A stretch of 14,127 nt of DNA from an uncultured Eggerthellaceae bacterium (GCA_934631995.1 CAKTYF010000046.1:1-14127); one strand, 5' to 3'; shown: positions 7,346 through 13,829, counted from the first letter of the stretch. Numbers and translations are program-made. The notes: a model not told the origin generated them from the sequence alone.

Positions 7346-7378
7346 TGCGTGCGCAGCCGAATTATTGTCGGCTTGCGG

Positions 7379-7990
7379 TTAGTTTGCGTCTGAATCTTTC
7401 CAGGAGCTTTCTTCCCGCGCTCCCGATAAAACATACATGGTATCGGCCACGCGTTTCGCAATGGCTTCGGGCGCATTTTCTCCCTTAAAATCGCTTTCAA
7501 GCCAACGAACCAAAAGCCATACAAGACCTGCGGAAATAGCGGCGCGGCAGTCACTGGCATTTGCATGGATGCCGCTCAATCGTTTTTCAATGTGACGCGT
7601 GCTCATGCGTTGGTCAAGCATTTTTGAGACGTCCATGATGATTTGGGCAGCACTTGGTCCGTAAGCGGCGTTTCGGTAGAAAGAGCGGTGCCGGTAGACC
7701 GCTTGCACGAATTTATCCATAAGCTCATGGAAATAATCCAGGTCGTTTTGACTTCCTATTTCGTGATCAATGCGTTCGAGCGTGTCATCAAGGGATTGGA
7801 TGGTGACCTCGGCAACAAGCGTGGCGGTATCGTTGAACTGCTTGTAGACGGTAGGACGGCTCACACCAGCGCGTTCCGCTATTTGAGTGAGGGTAATTTG
7901 GTTGACGGAGTTTTCGGATACAAGTTCGAACGCCGCGTCGGTAAGCGCCTCACGCACACGGGCGGTTCGAGGGTTCACTTTCTCGGACAT
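7379..7990 (-). CDS. TetR/AcrR-family transcriptional regulator
   Basis: 203-residue regulator. The N-terminal domain (about 9-55) has the TetR pattern, with the helix-turn-helix LTQIAERAGVSRPTVYKQF at 34-52. The rest is a helical ligand-binding domain with no resemblance I can name. I chose the ATG ending at 7990 because it follows an AGAGAG ribosome site; a longer frame to 8062 has none. It is transcribed away from the cytochrome-flavoprotein operon, with a 388-bp gap that holds a perfect inverted repeat at 8250-8274, its likely operator. TetR proteins usually repress until an effector binds, so a natural reading is that the reductase operon is induced by its own substrate. That regulation is inferred. 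It has no arsenic-type cysteine pair in the DNA-binding domain. Confidence 0.88.
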   Translation of the reverse strand: MSEKVNPRTARVREALTDAAFELVSENSVNQITLTQIAERAGVSRPTVYKQFNDTATLVAEVTIQSLDDTLERIDHEIGSQNDLDYFHELMDKFVQAVYRHRSFYRNAAYGPSAAQIIMDVSKMLDQRMSTRHIEKRLSGIHANASDCRAAISAGLVWLLVRWLESDFKGENAPEAIAKRVADTMYVLSGAREESSWKDSDAN

Positions 7991-8249
7991 AATTCTCTCT
8001 TTCAATATGGTCAAAAACAATGATGCAGCGATTTTTGTCCTCTTTGGACGAAGAGATTGCATGCTGAAATATATTTGTTCTTAGAGTTGCTTTTTCGCGC
8101 CCAAAGCTCTTTGCATTTTTCTCACGGATTATACCCCTTCGCGGTGTTGCATCGCGCATTGTGAATAAACGGTCCCAAATATGCGCAAATTGCCGATGCA
8201 GAGTGTATCAGCTGGCAAATACAGGCGGATAAAGCCTGTTCAGACACTA
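7991..8249. other. Left part of the divergent intergenic region
   Basis: There is no gene here. The region contains AT-rich stretches such as AATATATTT near 8067, which read on the minus strand as a possible TATATT -10 for tetR with no good -35. An inverted repeat ACAGGC (8221-8226) with GCCTGT (8234-8239) lies just left of the operator and could be a second regulator site. Confidence 0.4.
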
Positions 8250-8274
8250 GTCTATTGACTCTCTGTCAATAGAC
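8250..8274. promoter_or_regulatory. Probable TetR operator, perfect inverted repeat
   Basis: GTCTATTGAC (8250-8259) and GTCAATAGAC (8265-8274) are perfect reverse complements around TCTCT. The 10-5-10 layout is typical of a dimeric TetR site, and it sits between the divergent tetR and reductase operon. It is about 105 bp before the cytochrome ATG. TTGAC-like hexamers inside it (TTGACT plus, TTGACA minus) suggest it may overlap a -35 element. A related, degenerate 10-5-10 site lies at 12210-12234. Confidence 0.65.
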
Positions 8275-8312
8275 ACATTGCGCAAACCGTCAAACACAAA
8301 ATGCAAAAACCT

Positions 8313-8321
8313 TGCTACTAT
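8313..8321 (+). promoter_or_regulatory. Candidate extended -10 promoter for the reductase operon
   Basis: TGCTACTAT fits TG-n plus a -10 hexamer (TACTAT, 8316-8321), 58 bases before the cytochrome start. No good -35 is seen 17 bases upstream. A perfect TTGACA at 8334-8339 lies downstream but lacks a matching -10 before the ATG. If this is the promoter, the operator at 8250-8274 would lie upstream of -35, which is unusual for simple repression. Confidence 0.35.
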
Positions 8322-8378
8322 GCGCTTATCATGTTGACAAGTGTAAACGAAAACGCATGAACATGAAAGGGGGTCGCA

Positions 8379-8960
8379 ATGGAAGCGAATGAAGAGGGGA
8401 AAGGGAGAAAGGCCAAACGTCGTCGTGCACCCATTGTATGCGCCGTGGTTGTTGCCGTACTTGTGATTGCAGGTGGCGGATTCTACGCTTGGCACAACCA
8501 GCCGAGTTTTTGTAACGCGGTCTGCCACGAGCCCATGGATTTCTACGTAGAGGGATACTTTGGCGAAGGCGCTGCCGACTCTGCTCAGCTGGCAGTGGCT
8601 CATCAGCAGGAAGACGTTACGTGCTTGCAGTGCCACGAGGCAACGCTTGAGGCCCAGATCAACGAGGGAATGGCATGGGTTTCTGGCGCATACGAAACGA
8701 ATGCCGACGGCAGTCTGGTGCCGCATCTTATTACCGCCGATAAGAATCAATGCGCAACGGTTGGCTGCCACGATTGGAGCGATGTGGTTGTGACGACCGA
8801 GAATTGGGGCGGTCAAAAAGGCGTGAATCCGCATAGCTCGCATCAGGGCGAGGCCATTGATTGCAGCAACTGCCACAGCGTGCACGGTCAGTCGAACATG
8901 TATTGCAACACCTGTCACGACTGGGAAGTGCCAGAAGGTTGGACGAGTCCTGAAAAGTAA
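8379..8960 (+). CDS. Membrane-anchored multiheme c-type cytochrome
   Basis: 193-residue cytochrome. A basic N-terminus (KAKRRR) precedes one uncleaved membrane anchor (about 18-36), with the heme domain outside. Three standard CXXCH sites are present, at 82-86, 162-166 and 176-180. Two further sites have non-standard spacing: CNAVCH at 45-50 (CX3CH) and CATVGCH at 125-131 (CX4CH, as in class III cytochromes c3). This gives up to five hemes, with Met53 and several free histidines (75, 116, 152, 155, 169) as possible distal ligands. The layout recalls NapC/NirT/NrfH-type quinol-linked cytochromes and Cgr1 of Eggerthella lenta, which pass electrons from menaquinol to an exported flavoprotein. 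A good ribosome site, AAAGGGGG, precedes the ATG. It is the first gene of the operon under the TetR operator. Confidence 0.88.
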   Translation: MEANEEGKGRKAKRRRAPIVCAVVVAVLVIAGGGFYAWHNQPSFCNAVCHEPMDFYVEGYFGEGAADSAQLAVAHQQEDVTCLQCHEATLEAQINEGMAWVSGAYETNADGSLVPHLITADKNQCATVGCHDWSDVVVTTENWGGQKGVNPHSSHQGEAIDCSNCHSVHGQSNMYCNTCHDWEVPEGWTSPEK

Positions 8961-9016
8961 CGCATATTTGCTTGCCACGACTTTTCGGCAAGTCGGTTTC
9001 GAAAGAGAGGGCTGAT

Positions 9017-9508
9017 ATGAGAAAGACAACAGTGGTCGCTTGCGGCGCAACGGCGCTTATGCTGGGGCTTTCGGGCTGCGGTGCATCGTTTGAGGGCACG
9101 GGAAGCAAAGATGCCGCAACTGCTGAACAGTTGGCCATGCGCACGGATGACCCGTGGGATGCGGTTGTTCAGGCCGACCCCGTGAAGAAAAGCGATATCC
9201 CCTTGCGCGATGGAGTGTATACGGGCGTTGGGCGCGCCATGGCGGGCAATGTGACCGTCACGCTTATGGTTGACGACAATCGCATTACGTGCTTGGAAAC
9301 CACGCAGGATGGCGAGACGCAAAGCGTGGGTGGCTTCGAGGCGGTGCGCGATGGCACGTTCGCCAGAATGATAGAGGCCGCGCAAGGCTCCGGCATCGAT
9401 GCCATCAGCGGCGCGACCATTACCACGGCGGGCGTGAAGCAAGCTGTTGACGACGCGCTGGCAAAAGCGGCCGAGATACCCGCCAACCAGGTGCAATCGG
9501 ATAAATAG
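9017..9508 (+). CDS. FMN-binding lipoprotein, electron carrier
   Basis: 163-residue lipoprotein with lipobox LSGC at 18-21, so Cys21 should be the lipidated first residue of the mature form. The FMN-binding domain (about 65-152) ends with the flavinylation signature DAISGATIT at 128-136; Thr136 is the expected site of covalent FMN attachment by ApbE, as in NqrC, RnfG and the FMN domains of urocanate and fumarate reductases. Here the domain is a separate protein rather than fused to the FAD subunit, so it probably relays electrons from the cytochrome to the flavoprotein at the cell surface. The ATG at 9017 follows a GAGAGGG ribosome site; an upstream in-frame ATG at 8972 would hide the lipoprotein signal and is rejected. 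It ends 15 bp before the flavoprotein gene. Confidence 0.9.
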   Translation: MRKTTVVACGATALMLGLSGCGASFEGTGSKDAATAEQLAMRTDDPWDAVVQADPVKKSDIPLRDGVYTGVGRAMAGNVTVTLMVDDNRITCLETTQDGETQSVGGFEAVRDGTFARMIEAAQGSGIDAISGATITTAGVKQAVDDALAKAAEIPANQVQSDK

Positions 9509-9523
9509 AGGAAGGGGGCTGAT

Positions 9524-11371
9524 ATGAGCAAACACATGAATGAAACACGCGGTCTTACGCGCCGCAGCTTTCTGACCGCTGCTTGCGCGGTGGTGGGCAG
9601 CACGGCTGCAACAGTTGCCCTGCCCGGCGCAGCACTGGCGGTCGACCAGGGGGTTATTGGCGACTGGGCGGCAGACGGATCGAAGAACGTTACCGTACCC
9701 AAAAGCGCTGCTACCAACAGCAGTGCTGCCGATGGTACGTTTCGCGAGCATAATGCGGCGGCGTTCCCGGCAAATGATGCTTCGCCCATTGCTCCACGCG
9801 CAGTTCCCCAAACGTGGGATTACGAATGCGATATATGCGTTGTAGGTGCCGGCGGTGGCGGACTGAACGCTGCGGCGCGATCGGCTGAACTGGGTGCGGA
9901 TGTCATTTGCGTAGAGGCGTTGGGCCTGCACGGCGGCAATGCGCAATCTGCAGGCATGTGCGGCATTCTGGGCGGGTATTCTGGCCAGAACAAGAAGCAC
10001 TTCGCCTTCCCCAGCTATCCTTTTGACGCGCAGGCTCTTACCGACTGGGCCATGGATGAATATCATTACGCGGCTGACCCGAAGCTGATCTACAAGATTG
10101 CGAGCGAAGGCGGCAAAAGCCTTGACTGGATGGCCGATTGTGGCGTTCGTTGGCGCTTGGGCGAGGTGCCCGTATACGTTGCGCCGAAAAACTCCACGCT
10201 TGATCATCACGTTCTGAAGATGAAGGATGCCACCGACGCCATGTTTGCGTTCGGGCAGCGAAACGGCGTGCGCTATAAGTTCCAGTGCCCAGCGGCGGCG
10301 CTGGTGCGCGATGATTCCGGACGCATTGTGGGCCTGGTGGCGCGTGAGGATTTCGACCACGAGGTGTACATCCACGCTAAGGCGGCCGTTATTCTGACAG
10401 CTGGCGGCTTCTGCAACAATAAGGCGCTTCTGGAGAAATACATTCCCACGGCGGCAATGGGCTGCGCATCAAGCTACCTGGTGGGCGGCGAAACGGGCGA
10501 GTGCTTCCGCATGGGCTTGGGTGTTGGCGCCGATGTGTCGGGCTTCAACAGCTCGGCGAGTTTCGATGGCGGCGTGGACTGGGAAGCCGAAGGCGGGCAG
10601 TGGGCGCGTTTCCTGTACGATGGTATGACACAGCTGTCGCGCCAGCCGTGGTTGACCATCGACCGCTGCGGCAACCGTTTGCGCTACATGGACAGCCGCG
10701 TGGGCGAAGATGGTGCGAATGCCATTTATGCTCTTGGCGATCTGGCCACTATCCAGATGACGCCTCCGGGGCATCGCAGCTACATCATTTTCGATGCCAA
10801 TTACGAGGACCATTTGGCGGGATTTGCGCAAGAGCATTGCCGTAAGCTCATTACGCCTGACCTGGAGCAGATCGATAAGGTGCCCGAACATTATCGTGAC
10901 TGGCACCATGGCGTGCAAGATGCCATTGACGCCGACGTGCTCAAGCGTCGCGACACCCTTGAAGAACTTGAAACCGACCTGGGCTTTGCGCCAGGTGTGC
11001 TGACCAAGGCTGTGGCGAAATGGAACGAATGCTGCGAACGCGGCGAGGATGATTTTATGTATCCCATGCCGCCTGAGTGGCTGCATGCTATTGCAACGCC
11101 GCCGTTTTACGGGTGTCGTATTGGCGGTAACCTGTATGGAACGAAGGCGGGCCTGCTTATCAACGACCAGATGCAGGTAATTGGTACGAACGGCCTGGTT
11201 ATTCCTGGTTTGTACGCCGGTTGGCATACTGCTGGCGGTGCGTGTGGCGAGAACAGCTATATTGGCGATCCCATTTTGGGGTCCCTTATGGGCGATGTTG
11301 GACTGGCGTTCTGTGGCGGCTACCTATGCGGCACTTCGGCAGTCGAGCATGAGCTTCAAGGCGCGGAATAA
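9524..11371 (+). CDS. Tat-exported FAD-dependent reductase (fumarate/urocanate reductase-like)
   Basis: 615-residue flavoprotein of the FAD_binding_2 family. The Tat signal has LTRRSFL at 11-17, a hydrophobic stretch and a likely ALA cleavage site near 39. The Rossmann FAD-binding motif VVGAGGGGLNAA is at 106-117, with Glu131 closing the nucleotide fold. The C-terminal FAD loop is IPGLYAGWHTAGGACGENS (560-578). It lacks fused heme and FMN domains; these come from the two genes upstream. Where fumarate reductases have HHTMGG, this protein reads NLYGTKAG (536-543, closer to ketosteroid dehydrogenases), and where they have NRLGGN it reads NSYIGD (577-582). The carboxylate-binding His and Arg therefore seem to be absent, so fumarate is unlikely. 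A strong ribosome site (AGGAAGGGGG) precedes ATG 9524. The family and export are clear; the electron acceptor is unknown. Confidence 0.92.
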   Translation: MSKHMNETRGLTRRSFLTAACAVVGSTAATVALPGAALAVDQGVIGDWAADGSKNVTVPKSAATNSSAADGTFREHNAAAFPANDASPIAPRAVPQTWDYECDICVVGAGGGGLNAAARSAELGADVICVEALGLHGGNAQSAGMCGILGGYSGQNKKHFAFPSYPFDAQALTDWAMDEYHYAADPKLIYKIASEGGKSLDWMADCGVRWRLGEVPVYVAPKNSTLDHHVLKMKDATDAMFAFGQRNGVRYKFQCPAAALVRDDSGRIVGLVAREDFDHEVYIHAKAAVILTAGGFCNNKALLEKYIPTAAMGCASSYLVGGETGECFRMGLGVGADVSGFNSSASFDGGVDWEAEGGQWARFLYDGMTQLSRQPWLTIDRCGNRLRYMDSRVGEDGANAIYALGDLATIQMTPPGHRSYIIFDANYEDHLAGFAQEHCRKLITPDLEQIDKVPEHYRDWHHGVQDAIDADVLKRRDTLEELETDLGFAPGVLTKAVAKWNECCERGEDDFMYPMPPEWLHAIATPPFYGCRIGGNLYGTKAGLLINDQMQVIGTNGLVIPGLYAGWHTAGGACGENSYIGDPILGSLMGDVGLAFCGGYLCGTSAVEHELQGAE

Positions 11372-11389
11372 GAAAGGGGCGTGACGAAA

Positions 11390-12118
11390 ATGAAGGAATC
11401 TATGCGTGTCATGGCGCGTCCTTATGCCATTTTGTTCGCTATTTCGCTAGTGGTGGCGCTGCTCGCTCGTATCGGCCTTGGCATTATGGACGCAGCGGGC
11501 TGGTTGGCCTATGATTATATTTCGGCATCGAACGTACCCATGATCGATGTGATTTGCTCCATTTTGACCGGATCGGCGTTTGTGGCGTTCCTATTCGCGG
11601 CGGCGCTTACGCTTATGGTTTCAGCGGCGGGCGCAGTGCTGCAAGCGGCGTTATTCGCGAAGGGCGTCAAGGGCGCGGGCACGCCGGCTGCGGCGTTTTT
11701 GTGGGGCTGGGCTGCAGCTTTGGTGTCGTTGGTGTGCCTTTTGGTGGCTTCAAGTGGCATTTTGTCGGGCGTGCAGGTAGGCTCCATGAGCAGTAAGCTT
11801 CCTGGTGCGGGTGTGCTGGTGTTGGCGGCGGTGTGCTTCACGGCGTTTCTTGGAACGCTTTTAGGTGCTGCTTCGCAGGTTATCTGCGCGTGCCTATCAC
11901 GCACCGGCAGACATGCAAGCTGGAACTTGGTATTTGCAGCGGCAGCGTGTGGCGCTGTGGTTATGGTTCTTACCGTGCTCACGTTTTCCGCGATTAACAC
12001 CGCCAGCCCGAACTTGGCGGTTGTGGGCGGTTTGTTGGTGGCGGACTGTATGGTGAACGTTGCATTGCTGCTGGTGGCAGCCAAGTTCACGAAAAGGGAT
12101 GCCGTGATTGCGCAATAG
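11390..12118 (+). CDS. Multi-pass membrane protein of unknown function
   Basis: 242-residue hydrophobic protein with about six membrane segments, near residues 9-28, 48-75, 95-118, 135-160, 178-200 and 210-232, and short basic loops. It resembles no family that I can name with confidence. I prefer ATG 11390, ten bases after AAAGGGG; a GTG at 11381 in the same frame is almost on top of that site. It begins 18 bp after the flavoprotein stop and is followed by a terminator, so it is the last gene of the reductase operon. Possible roles are substrate or product movement across the membrane, or a membrane partner of the electron chain. Neither is shown by the sequence. Confidence 0.75.
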   Translation: MKESMRVMARPYAILFAISLVVALLARIGLGIMDAAGWLAYDYISASNVPMIDVICSILTGSAFVAFLFAAALTLMVSAAGAVLQAALFAKGVKGAGTPAAAFLWGWAAALVSLVCLLVASSGILSGVQVGSMSSKLPGAGVLVLAAVCFTAFLGTLLGAASQVICACLSRTGRHASWNLVFAAAACGAVVMVLTVLTFSAINTASPNLAVVGGLLVADCMVNVALLLVAAKFTKRDAVIAQ

Positions 12119-12151
12119 CTTTGCGGTGTGATTTTCGTATGACGATTTTGG

Positions 12152-12183
12152 AAAGGAGTCCGCGCGGCGTGTGGGCTCCTTTT
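12152..12183 (+). terminator. Rho-independent terminator of the reductase operon
   Basis: AAAGGAG (12152-12158) pairs with CTCCTTT (12176-12182), and the stem can extend inward through a G-T pair and two C-G pairs. A short T-run ends the element at 12180-12183. It lies 33 bp after the membrane protein stop, so it closes the four-gene operon. Confidence 0.75.
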
Positions 12184-12209
12184 CGTGCATGAGTTAGGAA
12201 TTTAATTGT

Positions 12210-12279
12210 GTCAATCGACTATTAGGCTGTTGACAATATCGGGGTGCAGAATAATAATTCTAGCAAACAACTAGGAATT
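12210..12279 (+). promoter_or_regulatory. Strong promoter with operator-like repeats before the arsM remnant
   Basis: TTGACA (12230-12235) and AATAAT (12253-12258), 17 bp apart, form a near-consensus promoter pointing at the arsM remnant. An imperfect inverted repeat, GTCAATCGAC (12210-12219) and GGCTGTTGAC (12225-12234) around TATTA, overlaps the -35 and has the same 10-5-10 layout as the site at 8250-8274. A second inverted repeat, AATTCTAG (12256-12263) with CTAGGAATT (12271-12279), covers the -10 and start region, as an ArsR-type operator might. Regulator identity is inferred. Confidence 0.6.
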
Positions 12280-12338
12280 AGCTATCGTTTTGTGCGACGC
12301 CGCTGCGAAACCGATGCGCTGAAAAAGAAAGATTTGCT

Positions 12339-12720
12339 ATGAGCGGCATTCGCGAACAAGTCAAGGACTACTACAGTAATTTGCAGTCTTCCGGGGGTCT
12401 CAAAACAAGAGCTTGTACGTGCGGCAGCATGCCGCGTGCACTTAAGGCAATTGTGGGGACTACCTGCGGGTCGTATGCCCGCCGAGCTTGCCTCCGATCC
12501 TGTTTTGCATGGCGAGTGCATATCTGGCGCAATGTATATCGAGGACTTCCGTCGCATGATGCGCAAGGTCGGTTGGGAAGATTTTCGCTCTACGGCAACG
12601 CGCCAATCCAGCATCGACAATAAGGAGATTGCTGCGAAGGTCGAAGGCTTCACTTTTTTCTCGCGTGCGGTGCGCGCGTTCAAGATTCCCGACAAAATTG
12701 AGGATTTGTGCGAGCTGTGA
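12339..12720 (+). pseudogene. arsM: Remnant of arsenite methyltransferase ArsM (internal deletion and frameshift)
   Basis: Two fragments in different frames match the two ends of an ArsM-type arsenite S-adenosylmethionine methyltransferase. The first, from ATG 12339, reads MSGIREQVKDYYSNLQSSGG then LKTRACTC and MPRALKAI, like the ArsM N-terminus. The second, in another frame from about 12465 to the TGA at 12718-12720, reads AGRMPAELASDPVLHGECIS, then GAMYIEDFRRMMRKVGW, and ends like the ArsM C-terminal domain. The middle of the enzyme, about 170 residues with the SAM-binding motif (DLGCGxGRD in relatives) and a catalytic cysteine, is absent. Together only about 125 residues remain of roughly 270 or more, so the gene cannot make an active methyltransferase. 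Its promoter looks intact, so the loss may be recent. The family call is from memory of ArsM sequences. Confidence 0.72.
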
Positions 12721-12787
12721 TGATAAAGCAGGAGGCAGAAGTTTGCTCCGTTTTCCTTGCGATCAGGGGAGATATCATGCGCTGACA

Positions 12788-12815
12788 AGGGGCCGTTCTT
12801 CGGGGCGGCTTTACT
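12788..12815 (+). terminator. Terminator with UUCG tetraloop
   Basis: GCCGTTC (12792-12798), loop TTCG, and GGGCGGC (12803-12809) make a 7-bp stem (two G-T pairs) capped by the very stable UUCG tetraloop, followed by TTTACTGTTT. It sits 71 bp after the arsM remnant stop and was probably the terminator of the intact gene. Confidence 0.65.
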
Positions 12816-13357
12816 GTTTACTGTTTGGGGCGCGCGGGTGGTGTTTTTCTGCCAACTGCGATTCCCGGCGTCCCCGAATCGCACCATTTCAGCTGTTTCG
12901 AGGGCATGTTGTTGAAAAAACGCTTTCAAATTCGAAGTTGATGCAGGTTGGAAGTAGGTCAGGGAGGCAAATCGGGCTGTTTTTCGGAACAGATGACGTT
13001 GTGGGAAAATCTGTTTTTGTAAAGCACCAGCTCATAACTATGCTCAGTTGAGGCATATTGCAACATCAAGCCAATCTGGCGAATCAACCTACTTCCAACT
13101 TGCCACAACTTCGAATTTCAGGCCCAAAATCCAACAACATGGTTTTGCGGCTAGACGATGCGTGGGTTTCACGTTGCTGCTGCGACTGCGTACTCGATGC
13201 GGATACGGCTTCTGCCTACCCGGTAATGCTGCGGGCGAAATGCATGTCTTTGTCCTGGATTGGGACTATTACGCAGCAACGCTTCATTTGTTTCGTAAAC
13301 TCATTAAAACGTGGCTATTTCCTGAATGCTGTGGTATTTTGAGCTGGGCTTTTTTAA
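12816..13357. other. Non-coding stretch with hairpin and inverted-repeat pair
   Basis: No gene can be supported here. Open frames such as 12629-13051 and 13048-13578 have no domain or good ribosome site. The stretch holds an 8-bp inverted repeat, TGCGATTC (12857-12864) with GAATCGCA (12876-12883), and the 32-bp inverted-repeat pair listed separately. The composition is more mixed than in the operons to the left, suggesting debris from mobile DNA or gene loss. A T-run (13350-13355) precedes the first CRISPR-like repeat. Confidence 0.5.
12928..13118. repeat. Pair of 32-bp inverted repeats around 127 bp (MITE-like)
   Basis: The arm at 12928-12959 begins AAATTCGAAGTTG and ends GTTGGAAGTAGGT; the arm at 13087-13118 is its reverse complement at 29 of 32 positions, the differences lying in the central six bases (ATGCAG against TGGCAA). 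The 127-bp interior has no gene but contains a small hairpin, CTGTT...AACAG. Size and layout suit a non-autonomous mobile element or the ends of a decayed insertion sequence. I see no target-site duplication, and no transposase remnant is recognisable, so a large RNA hairpin is an alternative. Confidence 0.6.
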
Positions 13358-13385
13358 GAGTTTCCCTCACACGCGGGGACGATCC
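13358..13385 (+). repeat. Solitary type I-E CRISPR-repeat-like sequence 1
   Basis: A 28-nt sequence ending CTCACACGCGGGGACGATCC matches, from memory, the length and pattern of type I-E CRISPR repeats (end GCGGGGATGATCC). It agrees with the second copy at 13755-13782 in 24 of 28 positions. No further copy occurs 55-65 bp away on either side, so it is not part of a regular array. It ends 16 bases before the start of a small gene, next to its ribosome site. Confidence 0.7.
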
Positions 13386-13401
13386 TGGAACGGAGGAATT
13401 C

Positions 13402-13578
13402 ATGAAGGCAAAACAATACGATAAAGTTAAGACCTCCGATGGAACCGTCGGGATTCTTGTCGAGGATTTCGGGGATGGATGGTTTCTTCTAGAATACGAG
13501 CTACTCGACGACCCGCTCGCAATGAAAGAAGTTGAGCAGAGACAAATCGTCGAGGTTTTGCAAGAGGCTTTCGACTGA
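13402..13578 (+). CDS. Small DUF4926-like protein
   Basis: 58-residue acidic protein (begins MKAKQYDKVKTSDGTVGILV). A strong GGAGG ribosome site lies seven bases before ATG 13402. The pattern of a hydrophobic N-terminal strand, a GTVGILVEDF turn, an aromatic-rich strand (GWFLLEYELL) and a charged end resembles DUF4926, a small SH3-like family sometimes found among toxin-immunity genes. That match is by eye and is uncertain. A longer in-frame ORF from 13048 runs through the CRISPR-like repeat and is rejected as the true start. The function is unknown; an immunity or antitoxin role is one possibility. Confidence 0.65.
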   Translation: MKAKQYDKVKTSDGTVGILVEDFGDGWFLLEYELLDDPLAMKEVEQRQIVEVLQEAFD

Positions 13579-13754
13579 AGCGTGCCTATACCTTGCGCGC
13601 TCCATCCCTCTTTCCGTTGAGAGTGCCTATAACCTGGTTAGCGCAAACGATTTCGTTTACGTTGGCGGCGGCTTTAGCAAGGTGGGCTATCGTTGCCATA
13701 CCTGTGGCCAATCGAGGGCTTCTCGATCTATCAAGCTTCCAGCAGGATGCCAAC

Positions 13755-13782
13755 GTGTCCCCCTCACACGCGGGGATGATCC
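13755..13782 (+). repeat. Solitary type I-E CRISPR-repeat-like sequence 2
   Basis: A 28-nt sequence beginning GTGTCCCCCTCACACG and ending CGGGGATGATCC. It is closer to the type I-E pattern than copy 1. The usual dyad is partly kept: CCCC pairs with GGGG, with a T-C mismatch inside the stem. The two copies start 397 bp apart, which does not fit an array period of about 61 bp, and the space between holds a gene instead of spacers. It lies 47 bases before the next small ORF. Confidence 0.72.
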
Positions 13783-13829
13783 CGTATGTGTTACTCTATT
13801 CAAGTACGAGGAAGGAAGGAGTACGTACT

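Noticed and set aside
8915..10375. Long minus-strand open frame (486 codons)
   Set aside because: It lies antisense to the FMN and FAD genes, which have clear domains and ribosome sites. Its protein has no family features and is explained by codon bias of the opposite strand.
12339..12623. Intact 94-residue protein
   Set aside because: Only the first 35-40 residues resemble ArsM. The rest is out-of-frame translation of the deleted gene.
12282..12929. Minus-strand open frame of 215 codons
   Set aside because: It is antisense to the arsM remnant and its terminator, with no recognisable domain.
13048..13401. Long in-frame upstream extension of the small DUF4926-like gene
   Set aside because: It reads through the inverted-repeat arm and the CRISPR-like repeat (giving the artefact peptide SLTRGDDP), and the strong ribosome site is at 13392-13396.
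13582..13631. 9-bp direct repeat GTGCCTATA (13582 and 13623)
   Set aside because: It is too short, with only two copies, to distinguish from chance.
13358..13782. A true CRISPR array
   Set aside because: Only two repeat-like units exist, 397 bp apart, with a coding region between them. There is no regular repeat-spacer period and no cas gene in the window.
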